A stretch of 42,103 bases of DNA, taken from positions 1 to 42,103 of the forward strand of contig NZ_NKTX01000022.1 in assembly GCF_003207815.1 (NCBI RefSeq), given 5' to 3'. Position 1 is the first letter of the stretch. Each line of letters opens with the position of its first letter. Below are positions 25,048-32,754 of the stretch, piece by piece. Origin of the DNA: Komagataeibacter oboediens. Its GTDB lineage: Bacteria > Pseudomonadota > Alphaproteobacteria > Acetobacterales > Acetobacteraceae. Position numbers and translations under genes: made by a program. The notes under the pieces are model-generated. The model saw nothing but the letters and a program-made list of their open reading frames with translations, made no database searches and had not been told where the DNA came from.

Positions 25048-25501
25048 AGCTGCCCTGCTGTATTCACAATGCCCATGTTCTTTCGAAAAGCATCAGTCTG
25101 GACGTTTCAGTATATGTTTCCTGTAAACATATACTGACCTGAGAACCATGAATGTACATGAGCGTTGAATGCATTATTCGATGCCTGTCCTATCCGGTTT
25201 TATTTCGTTTTCATTCTGGTTTTCTGTCCTGGGCGTTCGTGGCGCGGGATATGAGGCCATTCCTGTATCTGGTCCCGGCGCATGTCGTGGCCGTCGTATC
25301 CTGCGGGAGCGGCTGCACATACGGCACCGGGCAACGGATACAGGCCAAGACCGCAGGGACAGGCCTGCAGGCATGGTGACCGGGGCAGCCTGCCACCGCG
25401 CCATGCACCTTACGACTGGATTCATTTAAAGACGCGGACTGTCGTCCCGCGTCACTCTGCTGAAACAGAACAACAAGAACAAATGACTGCTGGAGTGGTA
25501 A
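25048..25501. other. Intergenic region upstream of the MFS transporter gene
   Basis: About 450 bases with no recognised gene. It separates the end of the six-gene operon from the transporter and contains the strong inverted repeat at 25107-25137, described separately. The downstream portion (25250-25400) is GC-rich and may be transcribed leader. Confidence 0.45.
25107..25137. promoter_or_regulatory. Perfect 13-base inverted repeat, candidate operator
   Basis: TCAGTATATGTTT (25107-25119) and AAACATATACTGA (25125-25137) are exact inverted repeats around CCTGT. The stem is AT-rich and has no U-tract after it, so an operator is more likely than a terminator. The TATATGTT half-site is the same as that in the iolD divergent region (18506-18513). 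It lies 365 bases upstream of the transporter start. Confidence 0.55.
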
Positions 25502-26989
25502 ATGATGAAAGAATCCATAAAAAACGCCATGTTTGTCCGGTCGGACCGGCATGACGTGGGCTACGTGCTGCGAATATGTGCGATCGCGGCATTGGGTGGT
25601 ATTCTGTTCGGGTATGATACGGCGGTCATTTCGGGCGCTGTCGGGTCGCTGCAGGCCTATTTCCACCTTTCGCCGGCGGAAATAGGCTGGGCAGTTTCCA
25701 ACGTGCTGCTGGGCTGTATCCTTGGGGCCGGGGTTTCGGGCTGGCTGGCGGACCGCTTTGGCCGTCGCCCGACACTGGCTGTGTCCGCCGTACTGTTTAC
25801 CGCATCGGCCATCGGGGCGGCGCTGGCGACGGGTTTTACATCCTTCGTCGTGTATCGCTTCATTGGCGGGGTTGCAGTGGGGGTGGCGTCCTCGATTTCG
25901 CCCATGTACATGTCGGAGGTCTCGCCAAAAGACATGCGCGGGCGGGCGCTGTACATGGAATCCTTCGCCATTGTGGGCGGGCAGCTGACTGTCTTCATCG
26001 TCAATTACCTGATTGCCCGCAGTGCGAGTGATGTGTGGCTCATGAACGTGGGCTGGCGGTGGATGCTGGGGTCGGAAGTCATACCGTGCATTGTTTTCTG
26101 CATCGCGATCTTCTTCATGCCGGAATCACCGCGCTGGCACGTGCTGCGTGGGCGCGATGCCGACGCGATGCGGACCCTGACCCGCATTTCCAATGAACAT
26201 CATGCCCGCTCGGTCCTGACGGAAATCAAGGAATCACTGGAACATAAGATCGAGACATCCGACCTTGGCCGGGCCGTGGCCTCACGCGGGGCGCGGTGGA
26301 TCATCTTTGTGGGGGCCACGGTCGCCATGCTGCAGCAGCTGACCGGCGTGAACAGCATGATGTACTACGCGCCGCTGGTGCTGGGTTCGGTCAGTGGCAG
26401 CGTGCAGAACGCCCTGTTCCAGACCATATGGATCGGGGTGGCGTCCGTATCGGGCGCGGTGCTGGGCAGCTGGGTGATTGACCATAAGGGCCGGCTGCCG
26501 CTGTTTCGTTTTGGCTCGATCGGCATGATTATCGGCCTGCTGGCTGCATCATGGGCGCTGTATACCCAGACGCACGGGTATTCCGCCCTGGTGGGCATGC
26601 TGGTTTACATGCTGCTGTTCGGCCTGTCGTGGGGGCCGCTGACATGGGTGCTGATTGCGGAAATCTTCCCTAACCGGATCCGCGGCGTGGGCATGAGCAT
26701 TGCGGTGTCGGCCAACTGGGTGATGAACTTCATCGTCAGCCAGCTTTTCCCGATGATGGCGCAGAACCACAGGCTGGACGCGCTTTTTCATGGCGCGCTG
26801 CCGATGTGGCTTTTCGCGCTCTTTACACTGTTTTCATGGTGGTTCGTTGAACGGTATGTGCCGGAAACGAAAGGCATCGCGCTGGAAAAGATCGAAAGCG
26901 TCATGCTGGCCCCGAAGCGCCGCCGACGCGGGGCCGGCACGCCAACGGTCCCGACAGATGGCCTGACGGATATGGTCGGGCGGAAATGA
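25502..26989 (+). CDS. MFS sugar-porter family transporter, probable polyol/inositol proton symporter
   Basis: A 495-residue transporter with twelve membrane helices. All sugar-porter signatures are present: GYDTAVISGA near residue 38, DRFGRRP, PESPRW, QQLTGVNSMMYYAP and PETKG before the basic C-terminal tail. Families with this set include IolT, XylE and GalP. Its place between the iol operons supports inositol or a related cyclitol as substrate, but the sequence alone does not prove it. GGAG lies 6 bases before ATG 25502; an ATG at 25505 follows directly. A GC-rich hairpin lies after the stop. Confidence 0.88.
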   Translation: MMKESIKNAMFVRSDRHDVGYVLRICAIAALGGILFGYDTAVISGAVGSLQAYFHLSPAEIGWAVSNVLLGCILGAGVSGWLADRFGRRPTLAVSAVLFTASAIGAALATGFTSFVVYRFIGGVAVGVASSISPMYMSEVSPKDMRGRALYMESFAIVGGQLTVFIVNYLIARSASDVWLMNVGWRWMLGSEVIPCIVFCIAIFFMPESPRWHVLRGRDADAMRTLTRISNEHHARSVLTEIKESLEHKIETSDLGRAVASRGARWIIFVGATVAMLQQLTGVNSMMYYAPLVLGSVSGSVQNALFQTIWIGVASVSGAVLGSWVIDHKGRLPLFRFGSIGMIIGLLAASWALYTQTHGYSALVGMLVYMLLFGLSWGPLTWVLIAEIFPNRIRGVGMSIAVSANWVMNFIVSQLFPMMAQNHRLDALFHGALPMWLFALFTLFSWWFVERYVPETKGIALEKIESVMLAPKRRRRGAGTPTVPTDGLTDMVGRK

Positions 26990-27007
26990 CCCTGTCGGGG
27001 AAAAGGG

Positions 27008-27036
27008 GGGCGCGCGGCGGGTCCCGCCGCGCGCCC
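27008..27036 (+). terminator. GC-rich hairpin between the transporter and tautomerase genes
   Basis: A perfect 13-bp stem (27008-27020 with 27024-27036) of GGGCGCGCGGCGG type with a 3-base loop, followed by ATTT. The stem is very stable but the U-tract is short, so it may act as a partial terminator that lets some transcripts continue into the tautomerase gene. Confidence 0.55.
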
Positions 27037-27105
27037 ATTTGTGGGAACAGGTTGTACAGGAAAGAAAACTGCGCCTGTTTCTTTTTGTTTACAGGGAGAA
27101 AACTG

Positions 27106-27516
27106 ATGCCACTTTTACATTTCCACATGCTTGAAGGGCGCACGGATGAAGAAATCCGCACCCTTCTCGATGCGGCGCACGAAGCCATGCTGGAAGCATT
27201 CGCCGTGCCGCGTCGCGACCGTTACCAGCTTGTATCGGAATACAAGCCATCGCGCATGATTGTCGAGGATACGGGGCTTGATATCCCCCGGACGGACCGG
27301 GTCCTGGTCGTGCAGATGTTCAGCCGCCCCCGTGGGGCGGACAAGACAGCCGAGTTTTATCGCCTGCTGACCGAACGGCTGGAACGCGAATGCGGGATCG
27401 CACCGTCCGACGTCATGGTGTCGGTTGTCGAGAATGAAGACGCCCACTGGTCCTTCGGGAACGGGCGCGCGCAGTTTCTGACAGGCGAACTTGGCGGGGG
27501 TAGGCCGGTTCACTGA
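27106..27516 (+). CDS. Tautomerase-superfamily protein
   Basis: A 136-residue protein of the 4-oxalocrotonate tautomerase fold, longer single-chain type. It begins M-P-L-L-H-F, so Pro2 becomes the N-terminal catalytic proline after Met removal. The family motifs EGRTDEEIRTLLDAAH, VEDTGLDIPRTDRV and the C-terminal SVVENEDAHWSFGNGRAQFLTGE are present. Such enzymes catalyse keto-enol tautomerisation or hydration of unsaturated oxo acids. The start at 27106 is fixed by the catalytic proline and GGGAGAAAACTG upstream. In this cluster it could act on an enol produced by a dehydratase or an aldolase, which is inference. Two hairpins end the transcript. Confidence 0.83.
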   Translation: MPLLHFHMLEGRTDEEIRTLLDAAHEAMLEAFAVPRRDRYQLVSEYKPSRMIVEDTGLDIPRTDRVLVVQMFSRPRGADKTAEFYRLLTERLERECGIAPSDVMVSVVENEDAHWSFGNGRAQFLTGELGGGRPVH

Positions 27517-27521
27517 CGCAT

Positions 27522-27583
27522 ACGTTGTCATTACCGTGGGGGCGTTATTATGCCCCCACGGAACAACGTCACGAACGTTTTTT
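27522..27583 (+). terminator. First of two tandem terminators after the tautomerase gene
   Basis: An outer stem ACGTTGT (27522-27528) with ACAACGT (27563-27569) encloses an inner 10-bp stem CCGTGGGGGC (27534-27543) with GCCCCCACGG (27552-27561). A T6 run follows at 27578-27583, nine bases after the stem. It begins 5 bases after the tautomerase stop codon. Confidence 0.6.
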
Positions 27584-27588
27584 ACAGA

Positions 27589-27624
27589 AGATGGCACCCG
27601 TGAAACGGGTGCCATCTATTTTAT
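27589..27624 (+). terminator. Second of two tandem terminators after the tautomerase gene
   Basis: AGATGGCACCCG (27589-27600) pairs exactly with CGGGTGCCATCT (27606-27617) around TGAAA, a 12-bp stem, followed by ATTTTAT. This is a good Rho-independent terminator and should end the plus-strand transcript. Confidence 0.75.
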
Positions 27625-28397
27625 CAGGCTGTGTTTGAAAACGGTTTCCGGCCTGCCATCCGGGCATGCCATATGCATGGTCTGCTGCTATTCATCAGCG
27701 CCCACGTCCTGCCTGCGGAATACACTAAACTGTATTTGCCGCATCCGGTCTGTAATGCGACAGCATGAATATACAAACCTGAGTATGAGCCAGATTACAT
27801 ATAATGGGTACAGGACAGGAATGGCGGAACATGTCACAATGCGCCTGGTGACAGCAGTGAACGGGCTTTTGGGTGGGTTGGCCAGCCATCAGTACAGTGC
27901 GGTTGACCCGGCCATGCCAATTGCCACATAGATCGGTATTCTGGCGCAGACAAAAGCAACGTGTTCAGGCCGTTTCATCCAGTCCATGCCTTTCTGTCCG
28001 GAACGTGACATGAAGTATTCAGACGGTTTTTCTGTAATTCTGTTCCCTATATTCGGACTGCGTGGTATTCGGTCAATCCTGAGGATGTTTTTTACTGGAG
28101 GTTTTTTCAAAGAACTTCAGAAATGCCGTGTTTCAGAAAAGACGATAATCGAACATTTCTACTTTTCCATCAATGAATTATTTCAATTTCGATGACATCG
28201 GGACCTGTGCTGCGGGTGAGCTGATTGCAATTATTATTTTCCGCCGCGGCATGTCGGACCGGCAACGCGACCAGATCGGACGCATATGTCGGAATACAAG
28301 AAAATCTTACGCAGAATAGCGGCAGTTATGACGCGTACGACCCGTGCAATCTCATCTGCGCGGCCTGACAGGATGATGGTATCCGTCAGCACCTTTA

Positions 28398-28423
28398 CGG
28401 GCGATGTCACGTGACATCGCCCG
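28398..28423. repeat. 26-base perfect palindrome
   Basis: The half CGGGCGATGTCAC (28398-28410) is followed directly by its reverse complement GTGACATCGCCCG (28411-28423). As a hairpin it has an 11-bp stem and an ACGT loop. It lies downstream of iolG on the minus strand with no U-tract on either side. It may be a bidirectional 3'-end structure or a protein-binding site. Confidence 0.5.
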
Positions 28424-28437
28424 ATATGCAGGTAAAT

Positions 28438-28486
28438 GCAGGCCATGTGCCCGGCAGCCTGCGGGGGCACCGGGCGCATGGCCTGC
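28438..28486 (-). terminator. Long hairpin immediately after iolG
   Basis: GCAGGCCATGTGCCCGG (28438-28454) and CCGGGCGCATGGCCTGC (28470-28486) are inverted repeats with one non-matching position out of 17. The structure begins 7 bases after the iolG stop codon on the minus strand. No U-tract follows; with the neighbouring palindrome it probably forms the 3' end of the iolG transcript. Confidence 0.5.
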
Positions 28487-28492
28487 GCGGCG

Positions 28493-29500
28493 TTACCCGA
28501 TTTCGTCTGTGGTCACGATACGGCTTTCCTTCAGCGATTTCAGGGCTGCTTCGGCAAGGAGCAGCGCCTGCCGTCCGTCATGATAGCTGACGGCAACCGG
28601 GCTGCCGTTTTCAACGGCATCGACAAAGGCGTCGATTTCCGCATCGAACGCCTCACGGTAGCGTTCGATGAAAAAGTTCAGCAGCGGGGCGGCATGTTCG
28701 GTAAACGTGCTGCCCGACAGCACCATGTGGTGCGGACGACGGTTTTCCGAAACCGCCATACCCAGGCTGCCAAAGGCTTCGACCCGCTGGTCGTAGCCAT
28801 ATGTCGCTTCACGCGAGTTGATGAGGATCGCCTGCCTGCCCGTATCCGTCGTCATCACCACCGTGATGGTGTCCTCATCCCCCAGCGCGTCCATAAGGGC
28901 AGGGGCCACCAGGCGCGATCCCACGGCGAATACCCGGGTCGGCTCCTCGCCCAGAATGTAGCGGGCCATGTCAAAATCATGGATCGTCATGTCCCGCAGG
29001 ATCCCGCCGGATTTTTCCAGATAGGCTTCCGGCGGCAGGCCCGGATCGCGCGATGTGATGACAAGCTGGTGCAGATCCCCGATCGTCCCGTCATGAACCG
29101 CCTCGAACACCGCCCGGTGTCCGGGGTCGAAGCGCCGCACGAACCCGATCTGGACCGGCAGGGTCGTGTTGGCAATGGTCGCGGCACAACGGTCCACCCG
29201 TGCAAGGCTGAGGTCGATCGGTTTTTCGCATAGTACAGGCCTGCCCGCCGCGATTGCCTGTTCTAGCAGGTCGGCATGGGTATCGGTCGCGGTTGCGATC
29301 AGCACCGCGTCCACATCGGGCGCGGCAAGCACCTCGGCCGCGGATGTCATGACCGGGGCACCCGTCGCCCTGGATAGGGCCTGCGCCGCAGCAACGTTGA
29401 TGTCATATACCGCCGCGACGCGCGCGCGTGGATGGGCGGCAATATTGGCAGCATGCATGGCGCCAATACGCCCACAGCCCAGAACGCCAATTCCAAGCAT
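28493..29500 (-). CDS. iolG: Inositol 2-dehydrogenase (IolG)
   Basis: A 335-residue NAD-dependent dehydrogenase of the Gfo/Idh/MocA family with the IolG look: MLGIGVLGCGRIGAMHAANIAAHPRA, K93 in CEKPIDL, and the catalytic pair D170 and H174 in GGILRDMTIHDFDMARYI. It oxidises myo-inositol at C2 to 2-keto-myo-inositol, the substrate of IolE, in the cytoplasm. AGGGAGACC lies upstream of the ATG at 29500. It follows the cytochrome c gene on the same strand, 137 bases apart with a hairpin between, so it may have its own promoter. Family evidence is strong; the preferred stereoisomer is not certain. Confidence 0.9.
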   Translation of the reverse strand: MLGIGVLGCGRIGAMHAANIAAHPRARVAAVYDINVAAAQALSRATGAPVMTSAAEVLAAPDVDAVLIATATDTHADLLEQAIAAGRPVLCEKPIDLSLARVDRCAATIANTTLPVQIGFVRRFDPGHRAVFEAVHDGTIGDLHQLVITSRDPGLPPEAYLEKSGGILRDMTIHDFDMARYILGEEPTRVFAVGSRLVAPALMDALGDEDTITVVMTTDTGRQAILINSREATYGYDQRVEAFGSLGMAVSENRRPHHMVLSGSTFTEHAAPLLNFFIERYREAFDAEIDAFVDAVENGSPVAVSYHDGRQALLLAEAALKSLKESRIVTTDEIG

Positions 29501-29596
29501 GATTAAGGTCTCCCTGACCTGTATGATCTGTGGTGAGGTGATCCCGGCGTCGGCCGTCCTTCAGCATGGGCCAGTGACAGCCGGCGCGTATTTTTT

Positions 29597-29629
29597 CCCC
29601 TTTCCTGCCCGGTGCGGGCAGGAAAGGGG
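29597..29629 (-). other. Perfect 14-bp hairpin between cytochrome c and iolG genes
   Basis: CCCCTTTCCTGCCC (29597-29610) and GGGCAGGAAAGGGG (29616-29629) are exact inverted repeats, starting 8 bases after the cytochrome c stop on the minus strand. In the minus-strand RNA the stem is followed by A6, not U6, so it is not a standard terminator. It could stabilise the dehydrogenase mRNA or adjust expression of iolG. Confidence 0.5.
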
Positions 29630-29636
29630 ACAGAGG

Positions 29637-30902
29637 TCAGTGCCAGACGGGCTGTTCTGCGCCGATGGCCTTGCGCGCCCTGGCGACATCGGCAGGCTGG
29701 ACCGCCGGGGCAGCGTTGCCCATGCTGTTGCGGATATAGGTCAGGATAGCCGCGATCTGGTCATCATGCAGTTTCCAGCCAAAGGCCGGCATTGCCGCGC
29801 CGGTGGGGTTCGCGGCCGTCATGGGGCCATTGGTGCCACGCAGCACGATGTTCAGCAGGCTGTCCGGATCGGGCGCGTTGACCGCCGGATTGTCCTGCAA
29901 TGTCGGGATCATGTTGCGGATTCCCGCGCCGCTGCTGACATGGCAGGCGCTGCACTGCACGATGAATTCCCGTGCGCCTGTCACCATCTGCGCGTTGGTG
30001 GCAGGCAGTGGCGCGGGTGCGGCCGCCGCCCGGGGCGGCAGGGATTTGAAATACGCCGCGATGGCCTGCAGGTCCACATCGCTCAGGTGTTGCGTGGAGT
30101 TCTCGATCGTTTCCGTCATGGGGCCGGATGCTGCAGTAAAGCGGTTTGTGCCGCTGCGCAGGTAGGTGACAAGGTCATCCGCGCTCCATCTGCCCAGGCC
30201 CGTATGGGGGTTGTTGCTCAGGTCCGGGGCATACCATCCCTGCAGGGATGTGCCCTGGTAGGTGGCACGGGTATCGCCGCCAAGAAAATTCTTGGTGGTG
30301 TGGCATGTGCCGCAATGTTCCAGCCCTTCAACCAGATATGCCCCCCGGTTGACCTGTGCGCTTTTGGACGGATCGGGCGCAAAGGGGGTGCGGTCAAGGA
30401 ACAGCAGGTTCCACCCGATCATGAGGGCGCGGATATTATACGGAAATGGCAGTTTGTTGGTAACTGCCGCGTTGCGGACAGGCGGGATGGTACGGATGTA
30501 TTCCCACAGGTCCGCAAGGTCGGTATCCGTGATTTTGGCATAGGCGGGATAGGGCATGGCGGGATAGAGGTACCCCTTCGGGCTTTTGCCATGCCGGACT
30601 GCGCTGTCGAACTGCTGCAGCGTCCATGATCCGATCCCCGTTTCCCTGTCCGAGGTAATGTTGCTTGTCGTGATGATGCCAAAGGGCGTTTTCAGGTCCA
30701 GCCCCCCCGCGAATGGCTTCCCGCCCGGCGTGGTATGGCAGGCAAGGCAGTCGCCCGCGATTGCAAGGTACCGCCCGCGTTCGATCCGCGCGCCCCGGTC
30801 ATCCTGTGCCTTTGCGCCATGGGCCAGAAACGCCATGGCGGAAAAGACCATGCCGCCACGCATGCAGGTGCGTAGTGCAGTGCGAAACAGGTTCTTTGCC
30901 AT
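29637..30902 (-). CDS. Triheme cytochrome c subunit of an FAD-dependent membrane dehydrogenase
   Basis: A 421-residue periplasmic cytochrome with a signal peptide ending AHGAKA. Three heme-attachment motifs, CLACH (C52-H56), CGTCH and CSACH, lie in three cytochrome domains, the layout of the cytochrome subunit of gluconate, 2-ketogluconate and sorbitol dehydrogenases. It accepts electrons from the FAD subunit and passes them to ubiquinone or the oxidase. The ATG at 30902 has AAGG 8 bases upstream and begins 2 bases after the large-subunit stop; an ATG at 30908 overlaps that stop but lies too near the AAGG. Third gene of the small-large-cytochrome operon. Confidence 0.9.
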   Translation of the reverse strand: MAKNLFRTALRTCMRGGMVFSAMAFLAHGAKAQDDRGARIERGRYLAIAGDCLACHTTPGGKPFAGGLDLKTPFGIITTSNITSDRETGIGSWTLQQFDSAVRHGKSPKGYLYPAMPYPAYAKITDTDLADLWEYIRTIPPVRNAAVTNKLPFPYNIRALMIGWNLLFLDRTPFAPDPSKSAQVNRGAYLVEGLEHCGTCHTTKNFLGGDTRATYQGTSLQGWYAPDLSNNPHTGLGRWSADDLVTYLRSGTNRFTAASGPMTETIENSTQHLSDVDLQAIAAYFKSLPPRAAAAPAPLPATNAQMVTGAREFIVQCSACHVSSGAGIRNMIPTLQDNPAVNAPDPDSLLNIVLRGTNGPMTAANPTGAAMPAFGWKLHDDQIAAILTYIRNSMGNAAPAVQPADVARARKAIGAEQPVWH

Positions 30903-30904
30903 GA

Positions 30905-32680
30905 TCATAGCCTTACCAGCGGGCCGGGGTTCCTGATGTACTGATCGATGATCGCTTTCGCGGTCCATAGGGTCGTCGCCCCCACGACGACCGTCGGGTT
31001 GTATCCGGCATTGTTGGGGAAGGAAGATGCGCCAATGACAAACAGGTTGGGAATGTCCCAGTTCTGCTGGTAGCGGTTCTGCACGCTGGTCCGTGGGTCT
31101 TCGCCCATGGTCACGCCGCCCTGCACGTGCGATGAATCCCATGGTGTATAACCGGAATAGGGACGGTCGGCGAAGGAATCCCCGCCGACCTCGGTGGCAC
31201 CCATTTCACGCGCGATTTCAACGCATCTGTCACGGATGAACCTGCCGGAACGCCGGTCATTCTCGTTATAATCGAAGGTGATGCGCAGCAGGGGACGGCC
31301 GTAACGGTCCTTGTATGTCGGATCAAGGTCAAGGAACTGTTCGCGATGCGCGAAGCTTGTGCCCTGTCCCTGTATCTGGGCGTAATTCTGGTATCCACGC
31401 TGAAACGCCTGTTTCCAGCCCTTGCCCCATTGCGGACTACCCTTGGGCAGCAGTCCGGCCATGCCGATCGGCAGGCCCTGGTTGCTGAGCGACTGGATAC
31501 CCGCCCCCCCGATAAAGCCCAGACCCGTATGGTCGAAGTTGTCGCCATTGAAATCATCGATCTGCGTAGCCAGCGCACCAGTATTCATGAAGGGGTTCAT
31601 GTATTCGTTTTCAAAGAACATGAACGCCCATGACAGGGTCTGGAATGTAAACGCCCGGCCAACCACGCCCTGTCCCGATGCGACATCATAGGGCGTGCTG
31701 ATGCCCGACAGCAGCATGAGACGCGTATTGTCCAGCGTAAAGGTCGCGGTTATGACAATATCGGCAGGCTGTTCACCAGTATTGCCGTCGGAGTCAATGA
31801 ACGTCACGCCAGTGGCCATTTTTTTGTCCGGCGTGGTGTTGATGCGCAGGACCTCGCACTCGGTGACCAGCGTGAAATTCGTGCGCTGCATCAGGACCGG
31901 CAGGATACAGATGTTCGGGCTGGATTTGGACCAGTTGCCACATCCGTATAGCTGGCAGTACCCGCAATAGGTGCATGGGGCCAGATTCAGGCCCAGCGCA
32001 TTGGTATAGGGCGCGCCGATCATGGCTGATGGCACGGGGAAGGGGTTGTAGCCCAGCCGGGTCGCGGCCTGGGTAAACAGCACGTTGGCGCGGGAGCGTT
32101 CCAGCGCGGGCGTGGGAAACGGGCCGCTGCGCGATCCCTCGAACGGGTTGCCGCCGGGCTGGCGCTGTCCGTTTATGACGCCTGCCGTGCCGGACGTGCC
32201 TGCGATCTTCTCGAACCTGTCATAAAAGGGTTCAAGATCGTCATACGTCACGCCCCAGTCCTGCAGGATCAGCCCGTCCACCAGCTGTCCCGCGCCATAG
32301 CGCTGCATAACATGGGTATGGGGCTGATGGTCGAATGGCAGCCACCGCCAGCTTGCACCCGCCCAGTGCGTACCCGCGCCGCCAACATTGTTGCCCAGTG
32401 TCAGGTTATGGTATTTGCGCAAGGGCAGGGCGGTCTGTCCGACTTTGTTGCGCACGGTATAGGTTTCCGTCACCGGCGCCTGAAGGATCTCCTTGCGTAC
32501 GGACCCGCTAAGTTCATCAGGGTCACGTGTGGTTGGGAAGCTGGTGGAGGTCTCGCGCCATGCGCCCCGTTCGATCGCGACGACATTCAGCCCCGCGCGG
32601 GTCAGTTCCTCCGCCATTGTGGAACCGGACCAGCCCAGCCCGATAATGACCACGTCGGCCTTTGGCCTTTTGTAATTCAT
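30905..32680 (-). CDS. GMC-family FAD large subunit of a membrane-bound polyol/sugar-acid dehydrogenase
   Basis: A 591-residue flavoprotein. The ADP-binding fold VVIIGLGWSGSTMAEEL (GLGWSG at 14-19, E37) is followed by the FAD-contact segment NNVGGAGTHWAGASWRW. C236, C239, C242 and C247 (PCTYCGYCQLYGC) resemble the iron-sulfur ligands reported in related FAD dehydrogenases. The C-terminal catalytic His and Asn are in SSHVQGG and GYNPT. The closest look is to the large subunit of gluconate 2-dehydrogenase and related enzymes; which polyol or sugar acid it oxidises is not determined. It lacks its own signal peptide and would be exported with the Tat-carried small subunit. AAGGTG lies 8 bases upstream. 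Confidence 0.9.
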   Translation of the reverse strand: MNYKRPKADVVIIGLGWSGSTMAEELTRAGLNVVAIERGAWRETSTSFPTTRDPDELSGSVRKEILQAPVTETYTVRNKVGQTALPLRKYHNLTLGNNVGGAGTHWAGASWRWLPFDHQPHTHVMQRYGAGQLVDGLILQDWGVTYDDLEPFYDRFEKIAGTSGTAGVINGQRQPGGNPFEGSRSGPFPTPALERSRANVLFTQAATRLGYNPFPVPSAMIGAPYTNALGLNLAPCTYCGYCQLYGCGNWSKSSPNICILPVLMQRTNFTLVTECEVLRINTTPDKKMATGVTFIDSDGNTGEQPADIVITATFTLDNTRLMLLSGISTPYDVASGQGVVGRAFTFQTLSWAFMFFENEYMNPFMNTGALATQIDDFNGDNFDHTGLGFIGGAGIQSLSNQGLPIGMAGLLPKGSPQWGKGWKQAFQRGYQNYAQIQGQGTSFAHREQFLDLDPTYKDRYGRPLLRITFDYNENDRRSGRFIRDRCVEIAREMGATEVGGDSFADRPYSGYTPWDSSHVQGGVTMGEDPRTSVQNRYQQNWDIPNLFVIGASSFPNNAGYNPTVVVGATTLWTAKAIIDQYIRNPGPLVRL

Positions 32681-32754
32681 TCAGCTGCACCTTGTTTTTA
32701 TTATAATTGTGCGCAGGACACCCTGATCGTACCGCCCTGCCGGGTGCGTCGGAA

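Larger units (their letters stand above)
27517..28492. other. Long intergenic region with tandem terminators, low coding density
   Basis: About 975 bases between the tautomerase and iolG genes. Its start holds two terminator hairpins and its end holds a palindrome and a hairpin, all listed separately. The middle part (27640-28390) is poorer in GC than the surrounding genes; a 73-residue open frame at 27889-28110 on the minus strand lacks a ribosome binding site and family similarity. It could be a degraded insertion or a boundary of a transferred segment, but I found no terminal repeats. Confidence 0.4.

Noticed and set aside
25107-25137. Reading the 13-base inverted repeat as a terminator of the six-gene operon
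   Set aside because: The stem is AT-rich, has no U-tract, and shares its half-site with the iolD promoter region, which favours an operator.
27889-28110. A 73-residue minus-strand frame in the gap after the tautomerase gene
   Set aside because: No ribosome binding site, no recognisable domain, and composition typical of non-coding sequence.
29166-30629. A 487-residue open frame on the plus strand opposite the cytochrome c and iolG genes
   Set aside because: It is antisense to genes with clear heme and dehydrogenase motifs, has no family similarity, and long antisense frames are expected at this GC content.
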